Below are positions 42,854 through 52,356 of a DNA stretch of 64,000 nucleotides, one piece after another (the first letter of the stretch is position 1; each line of letters opens with the position of its first letter). The position numbers and the translations under genes are program-made. The DNA is from DASWED01 sp036394995 (lineage in GTDB: Bacteria > Actinomycetota > UBA4738 > JACQTL01), in the NCBI GenBank assembly GCA_036394995.1, contig DASWED010000111.1, positions 1-64,000 on the forward strand, written 5' to 3'. The notes beneath the pieces are model-generated. The model had not been told where the DNA came from. It was given only the letters and a program-made list of their open reading frames with translations, and did not search any database.

Positions 42854-43591
42854 GTGCCCCGCCGCTTCGTGTCGTCCGTCCTGGCGCTGGCCGTGCTCTC
42901 GATCGTGTCGCCCGCCGCGCATCCGGGCGGATCGGGCACCGCGGTGGGCACGCGGGCCGTCCCCGGCCCCTCGTCCCCGGCCCTCGCGGTGGCCAAGACC
43001 TCGAAGAACCCCTGCAAGGACGGAGCGCACTCCACCGCAGGAACGGTGTGGAAGCAGAAGGTCCGATGGCGCTTCGCGGCCTCGACCGTCCCCGACGGGC
43101 TGTCCCGGAGGGCCGTCCTCGATCGGCTCGCCCGCGCCGCGCACAACATCGTGGCCGGCCGGAACACGTGCAAGCTGTCCGACCAGATCTCGGCCACGGA
43201 GCGGTACCTCGGCCACACCACCGCGAAGCCGAACATCTCCTCCGACGGCGCGTGCGGGGCGACGGACGGCAAGAACGTCCTGGGATTCGGGAAGCTCCCG
43301 ATGGAGGACCTCGCCCTGACCTGCTGGTGGACCGTGGGCGGCCATACGGTGGAGTCCGACATGCTGCTGAACAGCGAGTACGGCTGGACGGTGCACCCCG
43401 CATCCGACTGTGAGGACAGCTGGAGCGTGGAGGGAGTCGCCACCCACGAGTGGGGGCACGTGTTCGGCATCGCCCACGTGGCGGAGGCGACACACCCGCT
43501 GCTCACGATGAGCCCGGGGATCCTGCCCTGCCAGAACTCCGAGGCGACGCTCGGTCTCGGCGACGTCCGCGCCCTCCGCTCGCTGTACTGA
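42854..43591 (+). CDS. Secreted metzincin-type zinc metalloprotease
   Basis: This 245-aa protein has a signal peptide (VPRRFVSSVLALAVLSIVS) and the zinc motif HEWGHVFGIAH (H198, H202, H208), an HExxHxxGxxH metzincin signature, followed by a Met in LTMSPGILPC that may form the Met-turn. Several Cys residues suggest disulfides. GTG at 42854 was chosen since TACGCT lies 7 nt upstream and the signal peptide starts there; an in-frame GTG at 42818 is possible. It follows birA but seems to have its own promoter. The substrate is unknown. Confidence 0.8.
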   Translation: MPRRFVSSVLALAVLSIVSPAAHPGGSGTAVGTRAVPGPSSPALAVAKTSKNPCKDGAHSTAGTVWKQKVRWRFAASTVPDGLSRRAVLDRLARAAHNIVAGRNTCKLSDQISATERYLGHTTAKPNISSDGACGATDGKNVLGFGKLPMEDLALTCWWTVGGHTVESDMLLNSEYGWTVHPASDCEDSWSVEGVATHEWGHVFGIAHVAEATHPLLTMSPGILPCQNSEATLGLGDVRALRSLY

Positions 43592-43597
43592 CCGCGC

Positions 43598-43627
43598 TTG
43601 CCCAGGGGGCGCGCGGGCTGCTACCGT
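43598..43627 (+). promoter_or_regulatory. Promoter of the bPH2/SHOCT gene
   Basis: TTGCCC (43598-43603), 18 bp, TACCGT (43622-43627), then 7 nt to ATG. This is the only leaderless-type site in the window where I also see a reasonable -35. Confidence 0.45.
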
Positions 43628-43634
43628 CCGCGCG

Positions 43635-44297
43635 ATGGCCTTCCCGAAGAAGCTCCTGACCACGGACGAGGAGCTCGTCCTCGACGCCCGTCCCCACTGG
43701 ATCGCGCTGGTCGGGCCCGCGTTCGCCACGCTGGTGGTCGTCGTCGCGTGGATCTACTTCCTGGCGTTGGACCACCTCCCCGGGAAGGCGACGAAGACCA
43801 AGGATGCGTCCAGTTTCCACACGATCCTGTTCTGGGCGATCCTGATCGCCGGCCTGGTCGTGCTGCTGTGGTACGTCCTGCGAACGGTCGTCCGGTGGGC
43901 CACGTCGCACTTCGTGGTGACGAACGAGCGCATCATCCACCGTCAGGGCCTGGTCGCGAAGAACTCCATGGAGATCCCGCTCGACCGGATCCAGAACGTC
44001 CGGTTCCACCAGGGGGTGTTCGAACGGATGATCGGTGCGGGCGACCTGGTCATCGAGTCGGCGGGGGAGCGGGGGGACAACGTGTTCGCGGACATCCGGC
44101 GACCGGAGAGCGTCCAGAAGATCATCTACGAGCGCGCCGAGGTCCACACGATGAAGATGCAGGGCGGCGGCAAGGCCGAGGCCCCCCCGCCCTCCATGAC
44201 CGAGGAGCTGCAGCGCCTGGCGGACCTCCGCGACCGCGGCGCCATCACCGAGGACGAGTTCCAGGCCCAGAAGGCCCGCCTCCTCGGCGGGAGCTGA
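43635..44297 (+). CDS. Membrane protein with bacterial PH (bPH2) and SHOCT domains
   Basis: This 220-aa protein has two membrane helices (about 23-46 and 64-84), then a bPH2 domain (HFVVTNERIIHRQGLVAKNSMEIPLDRIQNVRF) and a C-terminal SHOCT helix pair (ELQRLADLRDRGAITEDEF). Similar proteins are membrane-associated with unknown roles; SHOCT is an oligomerisation domain. A promoter is suggested by TTGCCC at 43598 and TACCGT at 43622 with an 18-bp spacer; the latter is 7 nt from ATG, so the message would be leaderless. Confidence 0.82.
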   Translation: MAFPKKLLTTDEELVLDARPHWIALVGPAFATLVVVVAWIYFLALDHLPGKATKTKDASSFHTILFWAILIAGLVVLLWYVLRTVVRWATSHFVVTNERIIHRQGLVAKNSMEIPLDRIQNVRFHQGVFERMIGAGDLVIESAGERGDNVFADIRRPESVQKIIYERAEVHTMKMQGGGKAEAPPPSMTEELQRLADLRDRGAITEDEFQAQKARLLGGS

Positions 44298-44301
44298 CCC
44301 C

Positions 44302-44952
44302 GTGGCCGGGCCCGGCCCGGGTGACCCACCGCTGCACTTCACGCTCCGAAACGGCATCCCCGTCCTCATCCGGCCGATCCTGCCCGACGACAAGGAACTC
44401 CTGGTGGACGGGTTCGCCCGGCTGTCCGAGGAGTCGCGGTACCGGAGGTTCGGCATGCCGGTGCGCCGGCTGACCGAGGACCAGCTCCGGTACCTCACCG
44501 AGGTCGACTACGTCGACCACATGGCCTGGGTGGCCCTGGACCCCGGACAGCCGGACCATCCGGGCCTGGGAGTGGCGCGCTACGTGCGGCTGGCCGCGGA
44601 GCCGGAGGTTGCCGAGGCCGCCGTCACGGTGGTCGACACCCACCAAGGCATGGGCCTGGGCACGATCCTGCTGGGAGTCCTCGCCGCCTCCGCGGTGGCG
44701 AACGGCATCAGGGTGTTCCGCGCCTACGTGCTGGAGGAGAACCAGGCCGTGCTCGAGCTGCTCAGCAGCCTGGGAGCCTACCCGGGCCGCGACGACGGCT
44801 CGATGCTCCGGGTGGACGTGCCCCTCCCGTCCGACCCCTCCGAGATCCCCGAGACTCCCACCGGCCACGTCCTTCGGGCCATCGCGAAGCGCCTCCTCCC
44901 CCCGCTCGACGCGCGGTACCCGGGGCTGGGGCTCCCGCCCGAACAGGGGTGA
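44302..44952 (+). CDS. GNAT-family N-acetyltransferase
   Basis: This 216-aa protein shows GNAT features: VLIRPILPDDKELLVDGF at the start, a central VARYVRLAAEPEVAEAAVTV strand pair, and the acetyl-CoA loop HQGMGLGTILLGVLAASA (Q/R-x-x-G-x-A-like). It resembles the single-domain relatives of the Pat/AcsA-modifying acetyltransferases that open with RP.xxxD. The acceptor is unknown. GTG lies 4 bp after the bPH2 gene, so the two are co-transcribed. Confidence 0.8.
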   Translation: MAGPGPGDPPLHFTLRNGIPVLIRPILPDDKELLVDGFARLSEESRYRRFGMPVRRLTEDQLRYLTEVDYVDHMAWVALDPGQPDHPGLGVARYVRLAAEPEVAEAAVTVVDTHQGMGLGTILLGVLAASAVANGIRVFRAYVLEENQAVLELLSSLGAYPGRDDGSMLRVDVPLPSDPSEIPETPTGHVLRAIAKRLLPPLDARYPGLGLPPEQG

Positions 44953-45178
44953 TCCCCGCGCACGCGCCGCGTTTCCGCAGGTCGCACGTTTGAACGGGGG
45001 CGGCGCGGGGAATCCCATGTCCACTTCGCCCGGGGGGCGGACCGGACATCGGGCGCTCCCATGGGGGGGTCGCTCGTAGTGTGCAGGGCATCGGCGGGCC
45101 AGGGGTGCGGGATGGCCCGGACGGGGCCGCTGCGAGGGGGACTTTGGTCGTCAACCCCGCGCTTGGAGGTGCTGTCGC

Positions 45179-46459
45179 ATGTCCGTGGCAATCGTTGCGC
45201 GGCGCGGAACCCGGGCGCTCGGCCCGTTGGGGCTGGCCCTTCTGCTGGCATTGGGGCTGCCGGCTGTCTCGGCCGGGGCGGCGCCCGGGGCCGCCGGGCG
45301 CTCGACCGTCACCAGGACCATCTACCACGGCAGCGCGTGGGGCTCGACCGTGGTGCAGGACCAGGCCATCACGTCGGGGCACAGCGCGCCGGTCACGCTG
45401 GCGTGCGTCACGCTCCCGGGGACCACGTACCAGAACTCGGTGGCGTCGGTGAACGTCCAGACGATGTTCCACACCGGCGAGGTCGTGGACACCGCCTCCG
45501 CCATCGCCCAGGGCGGGCTCCAGACGGCGAAGGAGACCTCCACCGTCCACAACCTGTCGATGATCGACGGGATGGTCAAGGCCGACTTCCTGAAGTCGGT
45601 GAGCAGGACCACGCGCCATTCCGACGGCTCGTACACGTTCAGCACCGTCGGGTCCCAGTTCGGGGGGCTCGTCATCAACGGCCAGGCCATGAACCAGGCG
45701 CCCGAGCACCAGATCATCGAGCTCCCCGGTCTGGGCCGGATCATCCTGTTCCAGCACGCGAAGTCGATCCGGGGAACGGTCGCGCAGCAGTTCGTGAACA
45801 TGCTGACGATCGAGATACTCCACCAGAACGACCAGGGGATCCCGGTGGGGACCCGCATGGTGATCGCCCATGCCCTCTCCCGGATGTCGCGGGCGGCCGG
45901 GCCGCTGGGGGGGCGGGCCTGGGGCTCGCGGCTGAAGGCCGGCGACACCCTGGAGTCGGGGCCCTCGTTCACCACCTACCTTCCCTGCACCGGGACCAAG
46001 GGCGTGCTGCTGAAGCAGAGCGGCCTCGCGGCGAACCTCCCGGCGCCGATCAGCCTGGGGACCATCACGAACACGGCCCAGGGGACGGTGGGGCTCACCG
46101 AGACGAAGGGTGAGACCACGTCGTCGATCGCGAACGTCGACCTCGGCGACGGCCAGATCACGGCCGACCTCATCAAGGCCGACACCGCCGTGGACAAGAA
46201 GGCGGGGGCGCCGGTGTTCGACACCAGCGGGTCGCACTTCGGGGGGCTGGTGGTCAACGGGGAGCCCCAGAGCGCCTCGCCGGATCCGAACACCGTGATC
46301 GAGATCCCGAACCTGGGCAGGGTGATCCTGTACGAGGTCACGAAGGGCAAGCATTTCGCGATCGTGCGGATGTTCCACCTGAAGGTCCTGGAGGACAATC
46401 CGGACTTCCCGGTGGGCACCGACCTGGTGCTCGGCTACTCGAAGATCTCGGTCCACTAG
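45179..46459 (+). CDS. Secreted choice-of-anchor-P-like protein with two repeats
   Basis: This 426-aa protein has a signal peptide (ALGPLGLALLLALGLPAVSA). Two halves repeat the same plan: SQFGGLVINGQAM..IIELPGLGRIILFQ (about 158-198) and SHFGGLVVNGEPQ..VIEIPNLGRVILYE (about 350-390). FGGLVVNG and a following GLG strand are typical of actinobacterial choice-of-anchor P proteins; no enzymatic residues are evident. GGAGGTG 8 nt before ATG supports the start. It sits alone with a 226-bp upstream gap that shows no other gene. Confidence 0.7.
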   Translation: MSVAIVARRGTRALGPLGLALLLALGLPAVSAGAAPGAAGRSTVTRTIYHGSAWGSTVVQDQAITSGHSAPVTLACVTLPGTTYQNSVASVNVQTMFHTGEVVDTASAIAQGGLQTAKETSTVHNLSMIDGMVKADFLKSVSRTTRHSDGSYTFSTVGSQFGGLVINGQAMNQAPEHQIIELPGLGRIILFQHAKSIRGTVAQQFVNMLTIEILHQNDQGIPVGTRMVIAHALSRMSRAAGPLGGRAWGSRLKAGDTLESGPSFTTYLPCTGTKGVLLKQSGLAANLPAPISLGTITNTAQGTVGLTETKGETTSSIANVDLGDGQITADLIKADTAVDKKAGAPVFDTSGSHFGGLVVNGEPQSASPDPNTVIEIPNLGRVILYEVTKGKHFAIVRMFHLKVLEDNPDFPVGTDLVLGYSKISVH

Positions 46460-46523
46460 GACCCAGGACGCCGGGCGGGGCCGGGCCGGAGGTGGTCTGG
46501 CCCCCGTGTGGTATGACTCGGCC

Positions 46524-46895
46524 GTGACCGACCACCGCGTCCTGGACCACGTGTACTACTGGACCCGCGACATGGAGCGGGCCGTGGCCTTCTACCGGGA
46601 CACGGTGGGCCTGCGCCTGATCCGGCAGGACGGCGACCAGTGGGCCCTGTTCGACGCGGGGCCGGTGCAGTTCGCCCTCCACGGCGCGGTCGAGGCGCAC
46701 CCGGTCGAGCCCGGCGGGGCCACGGCCGTCTTCCGGGTGGACGACCTGGACGCCGCCGTCGCCGCCCTGGAGGGGCGGGGCGTCGGATTCCACGACCACC
46801 TCGGCGAAGTGGCGGGATACGCCCGGTTCCGTTCGTTCTCCGATCCCGACGGCAACACCGTCCAGCTCATCGAGTACCAGCGCCGCGACGGCTGA
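46524..46895 (+). CDS. VOC-family (glyoxalase/dioxygenase fold) protein
   Basis: This 123-aa protein has the VOC pattern: LDHVYYWTRDMERAVAFYRD, FALHG, ATAVFRVDDLDAAVAALEGRGV and FSDPDGNTVQLIEYQ. His near residue 8 and Glu near the end are metal ligands in the family. The substrate is unknown. GTG at 46524 was chosen since a TATGAC box lies 6 nt upstream; GTG at 46506 is in frame. Confidence 0.78.
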   Translation: MTDHRVLDHVYYWTRDMERAVAFYRDTVGLRLIRQDGDQWALFDAGPVQFALHGAVEAHPVEPGGATAVFRVDDLDAAVAALEGRGVGFHDHLGEVAGYARFRSFSDPDGNTVQLIEYQRRDG

Positions 46896-47009
46896 CCGCC
46901 GGGTCCGGGGCGGCTCGACCGCGCCGCCGGCCGGCGGATGATCCCGGTGTCCGTGGGCGTTCTTATGCTTGCGATGGACTCGATCGGAACCGGGCTCGGG
47001 AGCGAACGG

Positions 47010-50000
47010 ATGACGGACGTGGTGGAACCCATGCAGACGGCGTGCGACTGGTGCGGGTCGCCCCTGCCTGCCGACGCGCGGTTCTGCCCAACGTGTGGCG
47101 CCCCCGTGGCGCCGGCGGCCTCGGACGGTGAGGGTCGCGCGGCCCCCGCCGAGGGCGACGGTCCGGCGGGCATCACCGAGCGCAAAGTGGTCACGGTCCT
47201 GTTCGCCGACGTGGTCCGGTCCACCGAGCTCGCCGCGAGCCTCGATCCGGAGCGCTTCTCCGAGGTCATGTCGGCGTTCTTCCGGATGGTCGAACGGGAG
47301 CTGAGCTCGCTCCGGGGGCGGACCGAGAAGTTCGTGGGCGACGCCGTGCTCGCGGTGTTCGGGGTCCCCCATGCGCACGAGGACGACGCCCTGCGGGCCA
47401 TCCGCGCGGCGATCATCATCCGCGACCGGGCCGTCCGCCTCGGCGAGGAGCTCGGCCTGCCGGCGGCGCTCCGGGTCCGGGTGGGCATCGCCTCGGGCCC
47501 GGTGGCGGCGTCGCCGGAGGCCTCCGTGTGGTCGGCGTCCGTGCGCCCCCTGATCTCCGGGGCCACCGTGAACGTGGCCGCGCGGCTACAGCAGGCCGCC
47601 GGGCCCGGGGAGGTCCTGGCCGGCGACACCACCCGCCAGCTCACCCGGCACTCCGTGGAGTTCGGCGAGGTCCGACCGGTGGCGGCGAAGGGCTTCGGCG
47701 AGCCGATCCACGGCTGGCCCGTGGCCTCGCTCTCCGCGCGGTCCCAGCGGCGGACCATCCCGATGGTGGGCCGGGTCCAGGAGCTCCGGCTGCTCGAGCA
47801 CGCATTCGAACGGGTCCGGGACGGCTCCCGGGCCCACCTGGTCACGGTGCTGGGGGAACCGGGCATCGGGAAGTCCCGACTGGCCGAGGAGTTCCTGGCC
47901 GGCCTGCCGGGCGAGGTGAAGGTCCTGGCCGGACGGACCGGCGAATTCGAGGAGGAGGTCACGTTCGCGCCGTTCGCCGAGATGCTGCGGCGCGAGCTCG
48001 GCATGGAACGCGAGGCCCCGGCCGAGGCCCTGGGGGAACGGCTGGCCGAGATCACCGCGGGGTGCTGCGACCCGAGCGAGGCCGAACAGACCGCCGCGCG
48101 CCTGGGGATCGTGCTCGGGCTCACCGAGCCGCCCCAGGAGGGCCGCCAGTTCCGCGCGGCCGAGGTCCGGGCGGGATTCCTGTCGTTCCTGGAGGGCCTG
48201 TCCCACCGGGGCCCTGTCGTCGTGGTGATCGAGGATCTCCAGTCCGCCCGGCCGGCGTTCCTGGACGTCCTGGAGCAGGTCCTCCAGGGGGCCCGCATGC
48301 TCCCCGTCATGGTGGTGGCGGTGGCCCGGGACTCCCTGCTGGAACGGCGGCCCGGGTGGGGGAGCCACCCGGACGCCCTGACGCTCCGCCTGGAGCCCCT
48401 GCCGGACGGCGAGGCCGTCGAGCTGGCGCGCGTGGCCGGCGAGTCCATCGACGATGCCACCGCGGCCCGGATCGCGCGGCACGCCGGCGGCAACCCGTTC
48501 TTCATCGTGGAGACCACCGGGATGATGCTCGACGAGCACCCCGAGCACGTGGCCGGCTACCCACACAGCCACCTCCTCCCACCCACCGTGCAGGCCGTGG
48601 TGGCGTCGCGCATCGACCATCTCCCGGAGGACGCCAAGGACCTCATCCGGAAGGCCTCGGTGTTCAGCACCTCGACGTTCTCGGAGTCCGAGCTGCCGCT
48701 GGTGACCGAGGTCCGCGACGGCGTGCTCCAGACCCTGCTGGACGCCGAGCTCCTGGTCCGCGACCTCGACCGGCCGGGGGAGTGGCGGTTCCGCCACGAG
48801 ATGCTCCGCGAGGTGGCGTACGAGAGCCTGCCGAAGCGGGAGCGCGAGCGGCTCCACGTCCGGGTGGTGGATGGTCTGGAGGCGGCCGGGACGGCGACGC
48901 GCTACCCGCAGACCGTGGCCTGGCACCTGGAGCAGGCCGCCCGGGCGGCCCTGGACCTCGATCCCAGCGAGCGGACGCTGGCCGACCGGGCCGTGTCGGC
49001 GCTGGCCCACGCCGGCGACGTGGCCCGGTGGCGCATCGAGTCCCGGACGGCGATCGACCTGTACGAACGGGCCCTGGCCCTGGCCGGGGACGAGGTGGGA
49101 TGGGGGTCCCGGGAGACCCGGATCCTGTCGACCCGGGGCGAGTCCCTGTACTGGCTGGGCCGGTTCGACGAGGCCGCGGCGTCGCTGTCGCGGGCCCTGG
49201 AGCTGGGCAAGGACGACGACTGGACCGTGGCCCACGGGTCCCGGTACCTCGCCGACATCGAGCTGAACGTCCGGGCCCAGCCCGAGCCCGCCGAGGACCT
49301 GTTCCGGCAGGGACTGGAGGCCGCGAGGAGGGTGGGCGACCTGTGGGCCGAGGCCCGGACATTGCTCATGGCGGCCTGGGTGCCGTACTGGCGGGGCGAT
49401 TACGGGGCCGCCGGGGCAATGTTCGAGGAGGCCCTGGGGATCGCGCGGGCCAATCCCAGGGGGGACCGGTGGGCCGAGGCGCGGGCGCTGACGTCGCTGA
49501 CCTCGGTGATCTCGCCGACCGGGGAGGAGCCCGAATGCGTGGCCCTGGCCGAACAGGCCCTTGAGCTGGGGAGGGCCATGCGGGACCCGTTCACGCAGGC
49601 CGTGGCCGAACAGTCCCTGGGCAACTCCTATCGCCGGATGCTGCGCCTGCCCGAGGCACTGGCCTCCATGGACCGGGCCGTCCGGACGTTTCGGGAGCTC
49701 GGGGCCCGGTGGGAGCTGGCCAGCGCGTTGGGGGACCGGGGGAACGTCCGGCGCCTGATGGGCGACCTGGCCGCCGCGGAGGAGGACGTCCGGGAGACCA
49801 TCCGGCTGTCCCGCGAGCTGGGCGAACGGAGCCTGATCACGTGGACCGTGGACCGGCTCGTGCTGATCCTGGTCCTCCGGGGCGACCTCCGGGGCGCGCG
49901 CACCGAGCTGGCCGAGCTGGTGGCCTCCGTCGACCCGGACGACCCCAGCTTCCGCGAGTCCGTCCTGATGTCCGAGGCCCTGGTGGCCCTGGCCGAGGGC

Positions 50001-50243
50001 GACACTGACACCGCCCGCGACCGGGCCATGGGGCTGTTCGAGACCCACCGTCGCGCCGCCAAGCGCAACGAGGTCGCCGCCACCACCTGGTGGATCGGCC
50101 GCCTGTTCGGCCCCGACGCCGCGGGAGGCGAGGAGGCCGTCGAGGAGGCCCGCCGAAGCCTCGAGGCCGCCGCCTGGCGCCAGTTCATCGAGGAACCCGA
50201 GATGCTGCTGCGGGCCCTCGTGGCCCAGACGCCGGCACGCTGA
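47010..50243 (+). CDS. Zinc-ribbon, class III cyclase, AAA ATPase and TPR regulator
   Basis: This 1077-aa protein has a zinc ribbon (C12, C15, C26, C29), a class III adenylate/guanylate cyclase domain (about 58-240: TVLFADVVRSTELA with D67, TEKFVGDAV with K107 and D111, SGATVNVAARL with N188 and R192), an AAA/STAND-type ATPase (Walker A GEPGIGKS, 282-289) and a long TPR region (about 640-1077). The main cyclase catalytic residues are present, so cyclic AMP synthesis is plausible. Such proteins are common in actinobacteria and probably switch on ligand or ATP binding. Starts at 46974 and 47031 are possible; TATGCT at 46964 looks like the promoter. A cyclic-nucleotide-binding protein lies 2 kb away. 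Confidence 0.85.
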   Translation: MTDVVEPMQTACDWCGSPLPADARFCPTCGAPVAPAASDGEGRAAPAEGDGPAGITERKVVTVLFADVVRSTELAASLDPERFSEVMSAFFRMVERELSSLRGRTEKFVGDAVLAVFGVPHAHEDDALRAIRAAIIIRDRAVRLGEELGLPAALRVRVGIASGPVAASPEASVWSASVRPLISGATVNVAARLQQAAGPGEVLAGDTTRQLTRHSVEFGEVRPVAAKGFGEPIHGWPVASLSARSQRRTIPMVGRVQELRLLEHAFERVRDGSRAHLVTVLGEPGIGKSRLAEEFLAGLPGEVKVLAGRTGEFEEEVTFAPFAEMLRRELGMEREAPAEALGERLAEITAGCCDPSEAEQTAARLGIVLGLTEPPQEGRQFRAAEVRAGFLSFLEGLSHRGPVVVVIEDLQSARPAFLDVLEQVLQGARMLPVMVVAVARDSLLERRPGWGSHPDALTLRLEPLPDGEAVELARVAGESIDDATAARIARHAGGNPFFIVETTGMMLDEHPEHVAGYPHSHLLPPTVQAVVASRIDHLPEDAKDLIRKASVFSTSTFSESELPLVTEVRDGVLQTLLDAELLVRDLDRPGEWRFRHEMLREVAYESLPKRERERLHVRVVDGLEAAGTATRYPQTVAWHLEQAARAALDLDPSERTLADRAVSALAHAGDVARWRIESRTAIDLYERALALAGDEVGWGSRETRILSTRGESLYWLGRFDEAAASLSRALELGKDDDWTVAHGSRYLADIELNVRAQPEPAEDLFRQGLEAARRVGDLWAEARTLLMAAWVPYWRGDYGAAGAMFEEALGIARANPRGDRWAEARALTSLTSVISPTGEEPECVALAEQALELGRAMRDPFTQAVAEQSLGNSYRRMLRLPEALASMDRAVRTFRELGARWELASALGDRGNVRRLMGDLAAAEEDVRETIRLSRELGERSLITWTVDRLVLILVLRGDLRGARTELAELVASVDPDDPSFRESVLMSEALVALAEGDTDTARDRAMGLFETHRRAAKRNEVAATTWWIGRLFGPDAAGGEEAVEEARRSLEAAAWRQFIEEPEMLLRALVAQTPAR

Positions 50244-50289
50244 TCCGTCGTTCTGCCGTCACGGCGAGGGGGGCACCGAGCCGGCGGGT

Positions 50290-50787
50290 TCAGCCTCCCT
50301 GGCCACGGACGTGCTCGGCGGTTCCCTCGTCGGAGGCCTCGTGTTCGCTCCCACCGGCGTCGTCTTCGTCGTCGGCGTGGAACAGCATCCAGTGGGTCTC
50401 GCCCATGCACCGGTCTGAGACGAACGCGAGCCCGGCCTCCCGGGCGATGGCCCCGGCCTCGTCGGAGTGGATGCCCTCCTGGAGCCACAGGGTCTTCGCG
50501 CCGGTCTTCACGGCCTGGCGCGCGATGTCGGGGGTCTCCTCGGCCGGGCGGAACACGTCGACGGCGTCCACCGGCTCGTCGATCTCCTCGAGGGACGTGA
50601 AGACGGGCACACCGAACAGCGTCCCGCCCCTGGGGTTCACCGGGATGATCCTGTATCCCTCACGCTGGAGGTAGGCCGGGATCGAGTGCGCGGCCTTCGT
50701 CGGGTTCTCCGACGCGCCCACCACCGCGATCGTCTTCACCGTGGCGTAGTAGTCGCGGAACTCCTGCTCGGTCAGCGTGGCCCCCAT
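50290..50787 (-). CDS. CoA-binding domain protein (YccU-like)
   Basis: This 165-aa protein is a stand-alone CoA_binding_2 Rossmann domain: IAVVGASENPTKAAHSIPAYLQREGYRIIPVNPRGGTLFGVPVF, VDAVDVFRPAEETPDIARQA and TLWLQEGIHSDEAGAIAREAGL with VSDRCMG. Relatives of this kind bind CoA or acyl-CoA; a role is not established. GAGGAGG precedes ATG. The acidic tail (DDEDDAGGSEHEASDE) is unusual for the family. Confidence 0.82.
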   Translation of the reverse strand: MGATLTEQEFRDYYATVKTIAVVGASENPTKAAHSIPAYLQREGYRIIPVNPRGGTLFGVPVFTSLEEIDEPVDAVDVFRPAEETPDIARQAVKTGAKTLWLQEGIHSDEAGAIAREAGLAFVSDRCMGETHWMLFHADDEDDAGGSEHEASDEGTAEHVRGQGG

Positions 50788-50827
50788 CCCGGTCCTCCTC
50801 TCGTGTCCTGTCTTCGTCAACCGCACC

Positions 50828-52345
50828 CTATTCCACGATGTCGCCCAGCAGCGCGGACAGCTGGGTTCGGTGTGCCGGCCCGTTGAAGTCGTCGAGGGGG
50901 TCGCCGTCCAGGAGGTGTTCATCCACGCGACCCTCCCGGCGGACGTACACGGCCGGGTGCCGGTCGCCCTCGGCGTCGGTCTCCATCGCGATGGCCACGG
51001 CGTCGGGGCCGCTGGCGTCCACGAAGTGAGCCAGCGGATGGATCCCGGCGTCGGTGACCCCACGGGCGGGATCCACCTCCAGCACGCGGGTGAGGTAGGA
51101 CTGCTGGTTCCACAGCTCCGGAGCCGCCGTGGCCTCGGCAAGCATGTACGGCACCACCTCCTCCGGCCGGAACGTCCGGCGTTCCCGTTCGATCCCGAAC
51201 ATCGTCCGGGCCAGATGCTCGGCAAGGACGCGGGCGTTGTACCGGAACCCGTGGACGGCGGCGGAGTTCGACGGGATGCCGTACTTCTTCATCCCGATCG
51301 AGCCCTGCGTGATGTTCCCCGCGAAGTAGATGCCCGGGACCGACGCGGATTCCCAGTACGGGGTCTGCGCGGGCAGCCGGCCCCCCTGGAAGAACGTGGC
51401 CACGCCGAGGGCGGGGAGGTCCTGCAGCGGCGAACGGAACCCGGTGGCGGCGATGACCTCGTCCACGTCGAACACCATGTCGCCGGGGCGGGTGGTACCG
51501 CTGGCCCGGACCCGCCACCCGCCGTCGATCCTCTCCACGGCCTGGATGGCGGCGTCGAGGACGAGCGTCCCGCCGCCGAGGACGTGGTCCTCGTACGGCT
51601 GGAGGTATCGGGCCCGCGCGGCCGCCGTGGAGTGGACCATGATCGAGAGGCGGGCCGGGCGGGGCGACCCCAGGATGACCTGGCGGGCCCAGGGCAGCAG
51701 CCCGTCGGCGATCTCGAACCCGGAGTTCCGCTTCCCCACGATGAACACGCGCTTGCCCGCGTACTCGGGGGCGGGCCGGGTGTCGACGTAGTGCGTCGCC
51801 TGCTCCAGGCCGGGGACCGGTGCGGTCCACGGGTCGGTCATGCCCACGGCGAACACGGCGGCGGCGCACCGGTACTCCCCGTCCGTCGTCTCCAGGACGA
51901 ACTCGCCGGCCCGCTCGTCGCGCCGGGTCCGTTCCCACCGGCACCCGTAGCGCACCCGGGCGCCAGTTCGCCGGGCGAACTCCACCTGCCCGGCCTCCAT
52001 CTCCGGCCGTGACGGGAAGTACGAGGTGCCGTCCATGAGCCCTGGCATCACGGCCCGGTGCTCCGGTTCCTCGCCGAGGAGCGAGTTCCAGTCGTACCAC
52101 TCGTACTCCCGCGTCCCCCGTTCGGCCGGGGCGTACGGCTTGGTCCACGTGATGAGCCGCTGGAACAGCGGGAACCACCGGAACATCCCCCCGGGAGCGT
52201 CGTCGGCGGAGATCACGGCGTGCTCGACCCCGAGCCGGCCGAGCGAGTAGCCGGTCTGGATCGCGCCGGGGCCGCTGCCGACCACCACCACGGGGTACCG
52301 CCCGGGCGGGTACGGACGATCGTCGGGGGCGCCGGCGGTGGCCAT
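50828..52345 (-). CDS. FAD/NAD(P)-dependent flavoprotein monooxygenase-like
   Basis: This 505-aa protein has two nucleotide-binding folds: VVVVGSGPGAIQTGYSLGRLG near the N-terminus (FAD) and KRVFIVGKRNSGFEIADGL in the middle (NAD(P)), with EVIAATGFRSPL and GIYFAGNITQGS, as in flavin-containing monooxygenases and thioredoxin-reductase-like oxidases. The FMO fingerprint FxGxxxHxxxY is not seen, so hydroxylation activity is uncertain. Its start is 11 bp after the cyclic-nucleotide-binding gene, so the pair forms an operon; cAMP may therefore control or partner the flavoprotein. Confidence 0.78.
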   Translation of the reverse strand: MATAGAPDDRPYPPGRYPVVVVGSGPGAIQTGYSLGRLGVEHAVISADDAPGGMFRWFPLFQRLITWTKPYAPAERGTREYEWYDWNSLLGEEPEHRAVMPGLMDGTSYFPSRPEMEAGQVEFARRTGARVRYGCRWERTRRDERAGEFVLETTDGEYRCAAAVFAVGMTDPWTAPVPGLEQATHYVDTRPAPEYAGKRVFIVGKRNSGFEIADGLLPWARQVILGSPRPARLSIMVHSTAAARARYLQPYEDHVLGGGTLVLDAAIQAVERIDGGWRVRASGTTRPGDMVFDVDEVIAATGFRSPLQDLPALGVATFFQGGRLPAQTPYWESASVPGIYFAGNITQGSIGMKKYGIPSNSAAVHGFRYNARVLAEHLARTMFGIERERRTFRPEEVVPYMLAEATAAPELWNQQSYLTRVLEVDPARGVTDAGIHPLAHFVDASGPDAVAIAMETDAEGDRHPAVYVRREGRVDEHLLDGDPLDDFNGPAHRTQLSALLGDIVE

Positions 52346-52356
52346 TCGCCCCGGAG